A stretch of DNA of 64,000 bases from Oceanobacillus arenosus (GTDB lineage Bacteria; Bacillota; Bacilli; Bacillales; Amphibacillaceae). Below the pieces are notes generated by a model. The model had not been told where the DNA came from. It searched no databases and saw nothing but the letters and a program-made list of their open reading frames with translations. Below, in pieces: positions 16,288 to 24,306 of the stretch. Position 1 is the stretch's first letter. Each line of letters starts with the position of its first letter. The position numbers and the translations under genes were made by a program. The DNA lies in assembly GCF_003369575.1 (NCBI RefSeq), contig NZ_PIOC01000032.1:76972-140971 (forward strand). Reading direction: 5' to 3'.

Positions 16288-17049
16288 TTAATGAGAAGTT
16301 TGACCACCATCTACTGTAAATACTTGTGCATTTGTGAAGCTTGCCGCATCAGATGAGAGGAAAACAACCATCTCTGCGATTTCTTCTGGTTTTGCTGCAC
16401 GTCTCATTGGGACATTTGATGTAACTTCTTTCCATTTATCTGCATCATCTTTCCAAACTTGTGTCATCGGCGTTTCAGTTAATCCAGGTGCAACCGCATT
16501 AACACGGATATTTTGGTCTGCATGATCGAAACCTGCTGACTTACTCATACCAACTACTGCATGTTTTGCAGTTACATATGGTCCCATATCAGGGTCAGCA
16601 ATCAAACCAGCAACAGATGCTGTATTGACAATTGTCCCGCCGCCGTTTTTTAGCATATGTGTTAATTCATATTTCATGGAAAGAAATACTCCCTTAACAT
16701 CTACCGCAATAACTTTGTCAAAATCATCTTCTGGAATATCGGCAAATTTATTAGGTTTGCTTAATACACCTGCATTGTTAAACGCATGATGTAGTCCGCC
16801 GAAGTGTTCGACAGTATTCGCAACTAATGCTTGCACTTCTTCAGAGTCAACTACATTTGTTTTGAAGAATACTGCTTCTCCGCCTTCTTCTTCAATGAAT
16901 TGAACCGTTTCTGCTGCACGTTCATCAACATCACCAATAGCCACTTTAGCACCACGACGTGCAAAAGCAAGTGCTGTTGCTCTACCAATACCTGTAGCTG
17001 CCCCAGTAATTAAAACTACTTTGTTTTCGAAGTCTTTTACATTTGTCAT
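16288..17049 (-). CDS. SDR-family NAD(P)-dependent oxidoreductase
   Basis: A 253-residue classical short-chain dehydrogenase. It has the Rossmann motif TGAATGIG (residues 15-22), NNAG, catalytic Ser (NTASVAG) and the YxxxK pair (PYVTAKHAV), then the substrate-loop start VAPGLTETPM. An Asp after the second beta strand (AIGDVDE) suggests NAD preference. ATG follows GGAGGTAATGAA. A perfect 12-bp palindrome, ATAGAATTCTAT (17075-17086), lies about 25 bases upstream and may be an operator. The substrate is not predictable; glucose-1-dehydrogenase-like enzymes are the closest general description. Confidence 0.88.
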   Translation of the reverse strand: MTNVKDFENKVVLITGAATGIGRATALAFARRGAKVAIGDVDERAAETVQFIEEEGGEAVFFKTNVVDSEEVQALVANTVEHFGGLHHAFNNAGVLSKPNKFADIPEDDFDKVIAVDVKGVFLSMKYELTHMLKNGGGTIVNTASVAGLIADPDMGPYVTAKHAVVGMSKSAGFDHADQNIRVNAVAPGLTETPMTQVWKDDADKWKEVTSNVPMRRAAKPEEIAEMVVFLSSDAASFTNAQVFTVDGGQTSH

Positions 17050-17176
17050 TTCATTACCTCCAGTATAGATTGAAATAGAATTCTATCTCATCTATTATTT
17101 TAACTTTGTTATAGGATTTCCTCTAATGATAATATCAATCAGGGGTGAATATTCTAAAATAATTGAGTTGGATTAT

Positions 17177-17231
17177 ATAAAGTGAGACTTCAATCAACAG
17201 GGTTCTTACAGCCAGTTAATTCGGGATTAAA
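17177..17231. repeat. Repeat family B short form (copy B3, 55 bp, reverse orientation)
   Basis: ATAAAGTGAGACTTC at one end and TTACAGCCAGTTAATTCGGG at the other correspond to the two ends of the full family B element read on the opposite strand, with the roughly 105-bp interior missing. It sits directly beyond the terminator of the MFS gene. Confidence 0.75.
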
Positions 17232-17244
17232 ACATGCAAATAAC

Positions 17245-17285
17245 AAAAGAGGCAATCATCAATAACACTAATGATCGCCTCTTTT
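17245..17285 (-). terminator. Intrinsic terminator of the MarR-MFS operon
   Basis: AAAAGAGGC plus ATCAT pairs with ATGAT plus GCCTCTTTT, with a T-rich tail on the minus strand. Confidence 0.8.
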
Positions 17286-17303
17286 CCTATAATATCTATG
17301 GCA

Positions 17304-18500
17304 TTACAATCCCCTTGCCTTCTTTCTCGCAGATGCCTTTTTGCCATGGACAACATAGTAGACAAAGAGACAAATAAGGATAATAGCAGCCATACTTGCA
17401 TATAATCCGCGGAATCCAATCAATGGCAGAATAAATCCTAGGAGAAATGGACCTACCCCTATCCCTGTGTCAAAGAACACAAAATAGGTTGAAGTAGCTA
17501 AACCGATTCGATGTCTTGGAGCCTCATTAATGGCAACCGTTTGAGCACTCGACTGGAACGTACCGATTCCAACTCCGATAATTGCCCCAGCTAGGAGTAA
17601 TGTGATTCCAATACTTGCCTGACTTAGAGTGAACATTCCGATTCCAAACAGAAGAATCGACGGATAGATAACAGCATTTTCACCCAATCGATCAAACATT
17701 TGGCCAGTAAATGGTCTGGAAATCAGGAGAAATACTGCGTACATTACAAAGAAGAAGCTCGCTGCATCAACTAAGTTTATTTCCGCGGCATAAGCAGTAA
17801 AGAAGGATAGAATGCTGGAATATGAAAACCCAATGATAGCAACAAGAATACCAATCCCAATCGTGCTTTTCTCAAAGTAATCGCTTAGTCGGAAGCCCCT
17901 TTCAGCTTCGCTTTCATCTGGTACAAACGCAAGTTTTGGAACACGTAAAAAAAGCGTTGCAACTAAAGCAACAACAGAGAAAACCGTCGTGGAAATAAAG
18001 ATCATATCATATTCAAAGTTTTGGCTAATATACAGCCCTAAGAATGGGCCAATTGCCATAGCCAAATTGGTACTTGTTGCAAAATACCCCATACCTTCCC
18101 CACGTCTTTCAGGTGGTATAAGATCTGCAACGATTGTTCCGGTTGCCGTTGTACTAATCCCAAAAGCAAATCCATGGATAAAGCGGATGAGTAATAATAG
18201 AGCCAAATTATTCACTGGAAAATAAAATAACATCATGACTAAGAATAAAATCAGACCAAAGAGCAGTAACTTCCTTTTACCAATCTTTTCGATTGTTTTC
18301 CCAGCAATCGGCCTTACGAGTACCGCCCCAATGACAAAAATACTCGATGCAAGACCTGCTTGACTTTGCGAGGCACTAAATTTCTCAATCGAGTATACAG
18401 CTAATGTCACCATTAACATATAAAATGATATAAACAGTAAAAAATTCGAAGCAGAGACCATGACAAAGTCTTTGGTCCATAATTTAGGTTTTTGTTTCAT
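17304..18500 (-). CDS. Major facilitator superfamily exporter (paralogue 1)
   Basis: A 398-residue, 12-helix MFS protein. The opening KLWTKDFVMVSASNFLLFISFYMLMV, the loop motif GKTIEKIGKRKLLL between helices 2 and 3, and GLATSTYFVFFDTGIGVGPFLLG near helix 10 match the drug-efflux-like DHA1 branch. The ATG at 18500 has AAGGAGAG upstream; residues before it come from a non-ribosomal extension of the frame. It is cotranscribed behind a MarR regulator. The same pair of genes, clearly homologous along its length, recurs at 38.0-39.6 kb. Export of a toxic compound that is also the MarR ligand is inferred. Confidence 0.88.
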   Translation of the reverse strand: MKQKPKLWTKDFVMVSASNFLLFISFYMLMVTLAVYSIEKFSASQSQAGLASSIFVIGAVLVRPIAGKTIEKIGKRKLLLFGLILFLVMMLFYFPVNNLALLLLIRFIHGFAFGISTTATGTIVADLIPPERRGEGMGYFATSTNLAMAIGPFLGLYISQNFEYDMIFISTTVFSVVALVATLFLRVPKLAFVPDESEAERGFRLSDYFEKSTIGIGILVAIIGFSYSSILSFFTAYAAEINLVDAASFFFVMYAVFLLISRPFTGQMFDRLGENAVIYPSILLFGIGMFTLSQASIGITLLLAGAIIGVGIGTFQSSAQTVAINEAPRHRIGLATSTYFVFFDTGIGVGPFLLGFILPLIGFRGLYASMAAIILICLFVYYVVHGKKASARKKARGL

Positions 18501-18598
18501 TTTTTCTCTCCTTACTAACATTAAAATAAATCCATACTTCTTCCCTGATAAGTATAATGATGGCAATCCACCTAAAAGCTTTGCGTTGTTTAAGTGAT

Positions 18599-19009
18599 CT
18601 AAAGCTTTTCCTTTAATAATTGAATCGTTCGAAACGCTGTATCTATATCTGCTTCCGGTATCCCCGCAATTAATGACTTTTCGAATTCACTTACAATAAG
18701 GACGGCTTTCTCATATACTTCCAATCCTTTTTCAGTCAGCTGAACCACCCGCTCACGCTTGTCATTGCTTGGTACTTCTTCAATCAACCGCTGCTCTGCT
18801 AGTCGATTTACCGTACGTGATATCGTTGGCTTCTCCACGTCAAAATGATTACTTATCTCCACAAGTGTGACTGGGCCTATTTGTTTTAAACAATAAACAA
18901 TACTCCACTGCGAATAATATAATCCTATCCCTACTAACTTTCCATTCAGTTTTTTCGTATATGACCTTGAAAACTGCAGGTTTCTTTGAAAAAACACAGA
19001 TTCCTCCAA
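18599..19009 (-). CDS. MarR-family repressor (paralogue 1)
   Basis: A 136-residue winged-helix regulator. The recognition helix region is VEISNHFDVEKPTISRTVNRL and the wing is NDKRERVVQLTEKG. It starts at TTG 19009 behind AGAGGTGG (6-base spacing). It is the promoter-proximal gene of the operon with the MFS exporter. A perfect 20-bp palindrome lies 22 bp upstream of its start and overlaps the presumed -10, which predicts autorepression relieved by an exporter substrate. It is similar in sequence and context to the regulator at 38006-38431. Confidence 0.9.
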   Translation of the reverse strand: MEESVFFQRNLQFSRSYTKKLNGKLVGIGLYYSQWSIVYCLKQIGPVTLVEISNHFDVEKPTISRTVNRLAEQRLIEEVPSNDKRERVVQLTEKGLEVYEKAVLIVSEFEKSLIAGIPEADIDTAFRTIQLLKEKL

Positions 19010-19031
19010 TTCGAACCACCTCTTGAAAAAA

Positions 19032-19051
19032 ATAGTTACCTAGGTAACTAT
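19032..19051. promoter_or_regulatory. MarR operator (20-bp perfect palindrome)
   Basis: ATAGTTACCTAGGTAACTAT is a perfect palindrome. On the minus strand it overlaps a TATAGT -10 that has TAGACT 17 bp upstream. The core AGTTACC/GGTAACT recurs upstream of the paralogous MarR gene. Confidence 0.8.
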
Positions 19052-19225
19052 ACTGTATTCTTCAATAGAAGTCTATTGTCCGGCATATTTATATCACAAA
19101 ACTGTAATTTTTACTGACTTACTTTTAAATTTTGGTTAAATGCTTCTGAGCCTTGGAAAAGGGATAGATGGTTAGGAGTTATCTCATTTATAGTTCATTT
19201 AAATACATCATATATTAATGCTGTT

Positions 19226-19289
19226 TTGCAATTTCTGTCACGATTTGTTATAATCATCTTACAAAATGACCAATTCGCTTATTCGGTCA
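19226..19289 (+). promoter_or_regulatory. Promoter and operator of the TetR gene
   Basis: TTGCAA (19226-19231) and TATAAT (19249-19254) are 17 bp apart. Downstream, TGACC-N13-GGTCA (19267-19289) forms an interrupted inverted repeat. The same 5-13-5 arrangement precedes the next gene, so the TetR protein probably controls both. Confidence 0.8.
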
Positions 19290-19307
19290 GAATTAGAGGG
19301 GTGGAAA

Positions 19308-19880
19308 ATGGCTGTCGATCGTAAAAAACTAATCATTGATGCTGCAACAAAGTCCTTTTCTTTATTTGGTTATAAAGCGACGACAATGGATCAAGTTGCC
19401 AAGATTGCCAACGTCGGCAAGGGCACTATTTATACGTATTATGCAAATAAAGAAGACTTATTTAAAGAAATCATAGGCAAAATGATTGAAGAGATGGAGA
19501 ACGAAGCACTAGCTGCAATTAATCCAGAACTTTCATTCTCAGAGAATCTTCATCTTGTTCTCTACCAAGTGTTAGAATTTAGGCGTGAACATCAATTGAT
19601 GGTTAAACTATTTCAAGAGGAACAGGAAATGAGAACACCGGCTGTAATAGAAATGTTGCAAGAAGTAGAAAACGCAATTATCGCTTTTATTTCTTGGAGA
19701 CTAAAGATAGCAATCACCAAAGGGTATATCAAGGAATGTGATCCCCAGTTGACAGCGTTTATTATGCTTAAAATGTATATTAGTTTAATTGTTGATTGGG
19801 AAAGAACGCATAGACCTTTAGATAAAGAAGCGATTGCAGCGTTGTTTGAACTATATTTAATTAAGGGATTATCCCTATAG
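19308..19880 (+). CDS. TetR-family transcriptional regulator
   Basis: A 190-residue regulator with the N-terminal TetR helix-turn-helix (AATKSFSLFGYKATTMDQVAKIANVGKGTIYTYYANKEDLF, about residues 11-51) and a helical C-terminal ligand domain. The ATG at 19308 has GAGGGGTGG upstream; the in-frame ATG at 19266 lies inside the operator and has no SD. It is immediately followed (87 bases) by the YhgE/Pip gene. It probably represses itself and that gene through paired TGACC-N13-GGTCA sites. The inducing signal is unknown. Confidence 0.9.
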   Translation: MAVDRKKLIIDAATKSFSLFGYKATTMDQVAKIANVGKGTIYTYYANKEDLFKEIIGKMIEEMENEALAAINPELSFSENLHLVLYQVLEFRREHQLMVKLFQEEQEMRTPAVIEMLQEVENAIIAFISWRLKIAITKGYIKECDPQLTAFIMLKMYISLIVDWERTHRPLDKEAIAALFELYLIKGLSL

Positions 19881-19922
19881 AAGGAAATAAAATATGGATA
19901 ATCCTTATTTTATTCGTAAATT

Positions 19923-19945
19923 TGACCAATTGAACAAAACGGTCA
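19923..19945 (+). promoter_or_regulatory. TetR operator upstream of the YhgE/Pip gene
   Basis: TGACC-N13-GGTCA, identical in arm sequence and spacing to the site at 19267-19289; it lies 22 bases before the ATG of the YhgE/Pip gene. Confidence 0.75.
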
Positions 19946-19967
19946 ATTCGAAATAAGGAGAGAAGTT

Positions 19968-22193
19968 ATGTTTAAAAAAGAATGGAAATCCATTTTCAAA
20001 AATCCAAAATTGGTCATTTCAATTATTGGAATCCTATTTATTCCTGTCCTATACGGTGGAATGTTTATCTGGGCTTTCTTTGATCCATATGGTCATCTCG
20101 AAAATATGCCAGTAGCCGTCATTAATAATGACGACGGTGCAGAAATGAACGGAGAATCATTGGAACTCGGAGAGGAATTGGTCAACAATTTAAAGGAGAA
20201 TAAAGAATTCAATTTTAAATTTGTCGACCATGAAACAGGATATAAGAACTTAGAGAATAAGGAATACTATATGCTCGTGGAAATTCCGGCATCATTTTCC
20301 GAAAACGCGATTACCTTACTCGATGACCAACCGAAGAAGCTTGAATTGAAATATGTGCCAAACGAGGGCTATAATTTCTTGTCATCTCAAATTGGAAATT
20401 CTGCCATGCAACGGATTCAAACTGCTATTCAGGAACAAGTGACACAAACCTATGCAAAGACAATGTTTGATAGCATTACAAAGATGGCTGATGGCTACCA
20501 AACAGCAGATGAGTCTTCTGGGGAATTGTTAGCAGGAGCCGAGGATTTAGATAATGGTGCAGCAACACTGAATGAAAATTTAGAAACCCTGGCAGAAAAA
20601 CAAGTGGGATTTTCCCAAGGAGTGGATACTTTAGCAAGCGGGAGCAATGAGATACAAACAGGAGTACATTCCCTTGTAGACGGGCTCGGTCAACTTGCAT
20701 CCGGACAAACGCAACTTATCGATGGTTCCACGCAAGCAGAAAGCGGCTCTGAGAGTTTACAAACAGGGATAGAGCAAGTGCATCAAGGACTCACAGCAGT
20801 TTTAGAAAAGATGGGAGAGGCTACAGCGGGTACCCAACAACTAAAGGAAGGTTCGGATGCCTTGGCTACCGGCCTTAATCAACTGCAAACGGGTGCAAAT
20901 GATGCTACCCAAGGTGCAACAGATGTTAAAGATGGCATCGCTGCCTTAAAAGACCAATTAGCTTCAGTACTTGCAACATTGCCTGAGGAAAATCAGGCTC
21001 TACTTAATCAGGCGATAGACCAATTAGCATCAGGAATAGCTACACTTGAAGCAGGTAATCAAAGTATCGCTGCAGTTGCAGGAGAGCTTGCTTCCGGGTC
21101 AGAAGAGATATCCAGTAATCTTTCTGCCTTAAATCAAGGTCAACTTGCGATTCAAAGTGGGGTAGAAGAATTAAATGGTGGGGCAGCTGAATTAGAGGCA
21201 GGAGCAGGTAAGCTAGTTGATGGTCAACGCCAACTTACTTCAGGCCTTACAACATTTTCAAACAAATTAAATGAAGCCAAAGCTGGCGGTGATCAGCTCT
21301 TAGCAGGAACTGGAGCGTTAACTGGCAGTGTTGGTCAGTTGGAAGATGCTTCTAAAGCATTAGCAGATGGATCATCGCAATTAGCTGACGGGTCATTACA
21401 ACTCGCTGATGGAACTTCAAAACTCAAAGACGGTACACAAGAATTTAATAACGAGTTACATGACGCTGCCTCAGAATCAGATGGGCTACACCCAACTGAG
21501 GATACGTATAATATGGTTGCAAGCCCAGTAAAAGTGGGAAAAGAGGAAATTAATGCCGTTCCAAACTATGGAACAGGATTCACACCTTACTTCTTGTCAA
21601 TTGGGCTATTTGTTGGAGCACTAACACTAACCGTTATTTATCCACTGAGAGACCCAGTAGGTATTCCTAGATCTGGTTTCTCCTGGTTCTTAAGCAAATA
21701 CAGTGTCTTCCTTATCGTAGGGATCATTCAATCACTCCTTGCTTCTGGTCTTATATTGCTTCTTTTAGATATCGAAGTATCGAGTGTCCCTTTATTTATC
21801 CTATTTACGATCATTACGAGTTTGGCGTTCATGGCACTCATTCAATTCTTGGTTACAACTATGGATAATCCTGGTCGCTATCTAGCGATTATCATCATGA
21901 TATTGCAATTAACTTCAAGTGCTGGAACATTTCCAGTAGAGTTAATTCCAGAACCGTTACAAACTATTACCAACTATTTGCCCATGACATATGCAATCAG
22001 AGGATTTAAAGAGGTCATCTCAACTGGCAACTTTAGCTTAATGTGGGATAATGCTTTCGTATTGATAGGTTTTATGATTGTCTTCTTGCTCCTTACTTTT
22101 TTGTATTTTATAATCAAATACAAAAAAGATTACTCGCTTAATAAAAATGAAACAGAAGAAAATGATTCAGACCAAAAACCTGTTCTTTCATAA
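19968..22193 (+). CDS. YhgE/Pip-family membrane protein
   Basis: A 741-residue member of the YhgE/Pip (phage infection protein) family. One N-terminal helix (about residues 16-36, PKLVISIIGILFIPVLYGGMF) is followed by the PVAVINNDDGA motif. A long extracellular region (about 170-500) has repeated L-x-x-G-x-x-x-L units (LASGSNEIQTGVHSL, LADGSSQLADGSLQLADG) typical of a coiled stalk. Five or so C-terminal helices have ABC-2 permease character. Relatives include Lactococcus Pip, a phage receptor component, and the EsaA/YueB proteins of type VII secretion. ATG follows AAGGAGAGAAGTT. TetR control suggests an inducible efflux or envelope-stress role; this is inference. Confidence 0.9.
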   Translation: MFKKEWKSIFKNPKLVISIIGILFIPVLYGGMFIWAFFDPYGHLENMPVAVINNDDGAEMNGESLELGEELVNNLKENKEFNFKFVDHETGYKNLENKEYYMLVEIPASFSENAITLLDDQPKKLELKYVPNEGYNFLSSQIGNSAMQRIQTAIQEQVTQTYAKTMFDSITKMADGYQTADESSGELLAGAEDLDNGAATLNENLETLAEKQVGFSQGVDTLASGSNEIQTGVHSLVDGLGQLASGQTQLIDGSTQAESGSESLQTGIEQVHQGLTAVLEKMGEATAGTQQLKEGSDALATGLNQLQTGANDATQGATDVKDGIAALKDQLASVLATLPEENQALLNQAIDQLASGIATLEAGNQSIAAVAGELASGSEEISSNLSALNQGQLAIQSGVEELNGGAAELEAGAGKLVDGQRQLTSGLTTFSNKLNEAKAGGDQLLAGTGALTGSVGQLEDASKALADGSSQLADGSLQLADGTSKLKDGTQEFNNELHDAASESDGLHPTEDTYNMVASPVKVGKEEINAVPNYGTGFTPYFLSIGLFVGALTLTVIYPLRDPVGIPRSGFSWFLSKYSVFLIVGIIQSLLASGLILLLLDIEVSSVPLFILFTIITSLAFMALIQFLVTTMDNPGRYLAIIIMILQLTSSAGTFPVELIPEPLQTITNYLPMTYAIRGFKEVISTGNFSLMWDNAFVLIGFMIVFLLLTFLYFIIKYKKDYSLNKNETEENDSDQKPVLS

Positions 22194-22231
22194 GAGATGT
22201 TTATAATTTGCTAGTTAAGTAATAAGTATTT

Positions 22232-22278
22232 AAGCCCAGAACCCTTCAACTACTAAATAGTTAAAGGGTTCTGGGCTT
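22232..22278 (+). terminator. Intrinsic terminator of the YhgE/Pip gene
   Basis: A 15-bp perfect lower stem (AAGCCCAGAACCCTT with its complement), extended by AACTA/TAGTT, followed by TTTTATTATATT. Confidence 0.92.
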
Positions 22279-22289
22279 TTATTATATTA

Positions 22290-22802
22290 CTAGTTAAGTA
22301 AGACTATCAATGAATCATGTATTAATTGATTTGATGCGACCAACGTATCATCACTTAAGCGAAATGATTCGCCTTCTCGATTGGTTACTGTTCCACCTGC
22401 TTCTTGAAGAATGATAACACCAGCTGCGTCATCCCAAGGATGGAGCCCATCGTGGAAGAATCCGGTAAGCTGCCCCGTAGCTACCATACATAAATCGAGG
22501 CTTGCTGCGCCGAAAATCCGAACACTTCTTGATTTCCCAATAAGATTACCAATTTGCTCCAATACAGCCGAGTCTGAATTCCATTCCGGAGCTTGAAACC
22601 CTGTTACAAGCAAAGCATCACTTATATTACTTTCACTACCAACTCGTATCGGCTCCCCGTTCAAATAAGCGTTTAATCTCTCAATGGCTACTTGAATTGT
22701 CCAAACACCACTTGAAATGAATCCGAGATTTACAACTCCTGTATTGAAAGCATCTTTACCAGGAGCAGCCGTTGCATCACTCACAATATAAACTTCGAAA
22801 CC
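22290..22802 (-). pseudogene. Truncated inositol-monophosphatase-like gene, possibly fused to an isochorismatase-like stub
   Basis: The frame encodes the C-terminal half of an inositol monophosphatase family protein: LNGEPIRV, SDALLVTGF, RIFGAASLDLCMVATGQLTGFFHDGLHPWDDAAGVIILQEAGG. The HPWDDAAG metal motif is present. The N-terminal half with the GEE and DPIDGT motifs is absent. Codons at the 5' end read GFEVYIVSDATAA, which resembles the conserved core of isochorismatase/cysteine hydrolases, not a phosphatase. A stop precedes this directly and no SD is present. A deletion joining two neighbouring genes is the simplest reading. It is very unlikely to be an active phosphatase. Confidence 0.7.
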
Positions 22803-22860
22803 TTAAGATTATCAAAGGTTGAATGTTTACTACTAATTCTACACCCTTGGATGAATCAGA

Positions 22861-23295
22861 TTATTTCACAGAAACGTTACCTTGGATTCCAATCTTAACA
22901 TCTGCTTTTTTCAATAGATTTCCGACTTCGCACCCTTTATCTGCTGCTTCTGTCGCTCTGATTGCGGATTGGATTTGTTCTTCTGTTGCATCTTCTGATA
23001 AAACGATCTGAGGATAATGGATAATTTTAAATTCGTTATCAGATATAGTAGCCTCAGAATTCACTGTAAGTTCAGCAACAGGCAGTTTTCTGCTTTCAAG
23101 CACAAATGTAAGAGTTGCTGTATAACAAGTAGTTACTGAAGAAACGAGAACCTCTTTTGGACTTGCTCCATTACCACTACCACCTAATGATGTTGGAATA
23201 GCGATTTTTGTATCAAGAAACTCCGATTTAAGGGTTCCATTTCCTGTTACCCCACCATCCCAAACAGCATTCACATTTATTTTCATATCAGCCAA
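22861..23295 (-). CDS. OsmC-family peroxiredoxin-like protein
   Basis: A 144-residue OsmC/Ohr-type protein expected to reduce organic hydroperoxides with two redox cysteines: one in SSVTTCYTATL and one in ADKGCEVGNLL. GGSGNGASPKEVLVSSV is the family core. The TTG at 23295 is preferred because GGAGGAG lies 8 bases upstream; the GTG at 23304 overlaps the SD and the ATG at 23286 is a weaker option. It is the only gene in its transcript. An interrupted palindrome about 105 bp upstream matches one before the YqkB-like gene, implying joint control by a TetR-type regulator not present in this window. Confidence 0.88.
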   Translation of the reverse strand: MADMKINVNAVWDGGVTGNGTLKSEFLDTKIAIPTSLGGSGNGASPKEVLVSSVTTCYTATLTFVLESRKLPVAELTVNSEATISDNEFKIIHYPQIVLSEDATEEQIQSAIRATEAADKGCEVGNLLKKADVKIGIQGNVSVK

Positions 23296-23340
23296 AATTA
23301 ACACTCCTCCAAATAAATTAATTGTATTTCGCTTGCTTAC

Positions 23341-23415
23341 TCACGTATGTTTTTACCTTACGTGAAAATATTAAAAAAGTAGTGCTATGATTCATCAGTA
23401 CCTACCAGTCGGTAC
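23341..23415 (-). promoter_or_regulatory. Control region of the OsmC gene: inverted repeat plus GTACC-N8-GGTAC operator
   Basis: Two elements are visible. GTACC-N8-GGTAC at 23398-23415 has partial symmetry inside the spacer (AC/GT). A perfect 7-bp inverted repeat, TCACGTA-N11-TACGTGA, at 23341-23365 lies nearer the start codon and may be a second operator or a leader hairpin. No convincing -10/-35 pair was found. From here to 23625 (about 210 bases) I see no gene. Confidence 0.6.
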
Positions 23416-23625
23416 AAACCGCATGTTAACATACTCTATAAAAAATTGGCAAGTAAACTGTTTATATTTCCTAACAAAATTGTGCTACTTACAAATTACA
23501 TCATCGACGTGATCATAAATTGGATACAGCTTGCTTTATCTTTAAAACGCATTTTTGGATTATCTTATATAAAAGGTATATTCTATCGTTAAGGGATTTG
23601 GACTCCCCCTCGGATCAAATTCGCT

Positions 23626-23943
23626 TTAAATAATAAACGACATTCTTCCGTTTATTATTTGCTGTGGGCTTTTTAATTGAAAACTGTTCACTGAATCCGA
23701 ATAGTCAATTTTTAATTCATCGTCAAAGAATATTAGCTCTGATTTCTCCATATATACAGGACGATTATTAGTCTCAAATACAACGTCTTTGGTTTCATCT
23801 ATTAATGGGACAAAATACAAAGTAGGTACCCCGGCCCCACAAGCAAGCCCTTCCGTTACATTTTTGACTTTAAGATATCCCTTTTGATCGCCAATCTTTT
23901 TGTTCAGTTCTTCAGCTGCACTTTTTGTGATAGTTACTGTCAT
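23626..23943 (-). CDS. YqkB/HesB-like iron-sulfur cluster family protein
   Basis: A 105-residue member of the iron-sulfur biosynthesis (HesB/IscA-like) domain family in its YqkB-type short form: N-terminal MTVTITKSAAEELNKKI, central LACGAGVPTLYFVPL, and C-terminal FQLKSPQQIINGRMSF. Only one cysteine is in the cluster-loop position and the C-terminal CxC of IscA is absent, as usual for YqkB proteins, so direct cluster scaffolding is doubtful. ATG at 23943 follows GGAGG. The last codons and stop form an AAATAATAAACG/CGTTTATTATTT inverted repeat. Confidence 0.82.
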   Translation of the reverse strand: MTVTITKSAAEELNKKIGDQKGYLKVKNVTEGLACGAGVPTLYFVPLIDETKDVVFETNNRPVYMEKSELIFFDDELKIDYSDSVNSFQLKSPQQIINGRMSFII

Positions 23944-24000
23944 TTGATAAACCTCCATTATTCTTTTCTATTGAATAATATACAAATAAATTAAAATATT

Positions 24001-24020
24001 TGTACCTACTGTTTGGTACA
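24001..24020 (-). promoter_or_regulatory. Operator and promoter of the YqkB-like gene
   Basis: TGTACC-N8-GGTACA (24001-24020) lies 57 bp upstream of the ATG. On the minus strand it overlaps a TTGTAC -35 and spacer, with TATTTT 17 bp downstream. It shares the GTACC-N8-GGTAC pattern with the OsmC operator. The rest of the stretch up to 24191 shows no gene. Confidence 0.6.
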
Positions 24021-24191
24021 ATTTTTATTATACGCTATACATTCACATACTGACAAGCAATTAGTTCTCATTTTTAGTCCTAATCCTAACCACTATTCAG
24101 AAAAGTCGTACCCAAGGTATTATTCTTGAAAAAAAGTGATATGCTCCCTAGCCTGTTTCATCGCACTAATAACCTTAAGTACATATTACCT

Positions 24192-24246
24192 ATAAAGAGA
24201 AACTTCATTAAGTGGGGGTTTTACATCCAGTTAATGCGGGATAAAA
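24192..24246. repeat. Repeat family B short form (copy B4, 55 bp, reverse orientation)
   Basis: ATAAAGAGAAACTTC at the left and a CAGTTAATGCGGGATAAA end, with AAGTGGGGG between them, correspond to both ends and one hairpin arm of the full element. It has the same 55-bp length as copy B3 and also abuts a gene terminator. Confidence 0.75.
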
Positions 24247-24277
24247 AGCACCCCAAAAATTAAATCTTTTGAGGTGC
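24243..24277 (-). terminator. Intrinsic terminator of the truncated GTPase gene
   Basis: GCACCCCAAAA (24248-24258) pairs with TTTTGAGGTGC (24267-24277) with one mismatch. The minus-strand T-run (24243-24247) is shared with the end of repeat B4. Confidence 0.8.
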
Positions 24278-24306
24278 CGTACACTAGTTATTCTCTTTAA
24301 TTGTGT

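Noticed and set aside
17216-17419. A 67-codon leftward frame overlapping the MFS terminator
   Set aside because: It runs through the terminator hairpin and the end of the MFS gene in another frame, with no SD.
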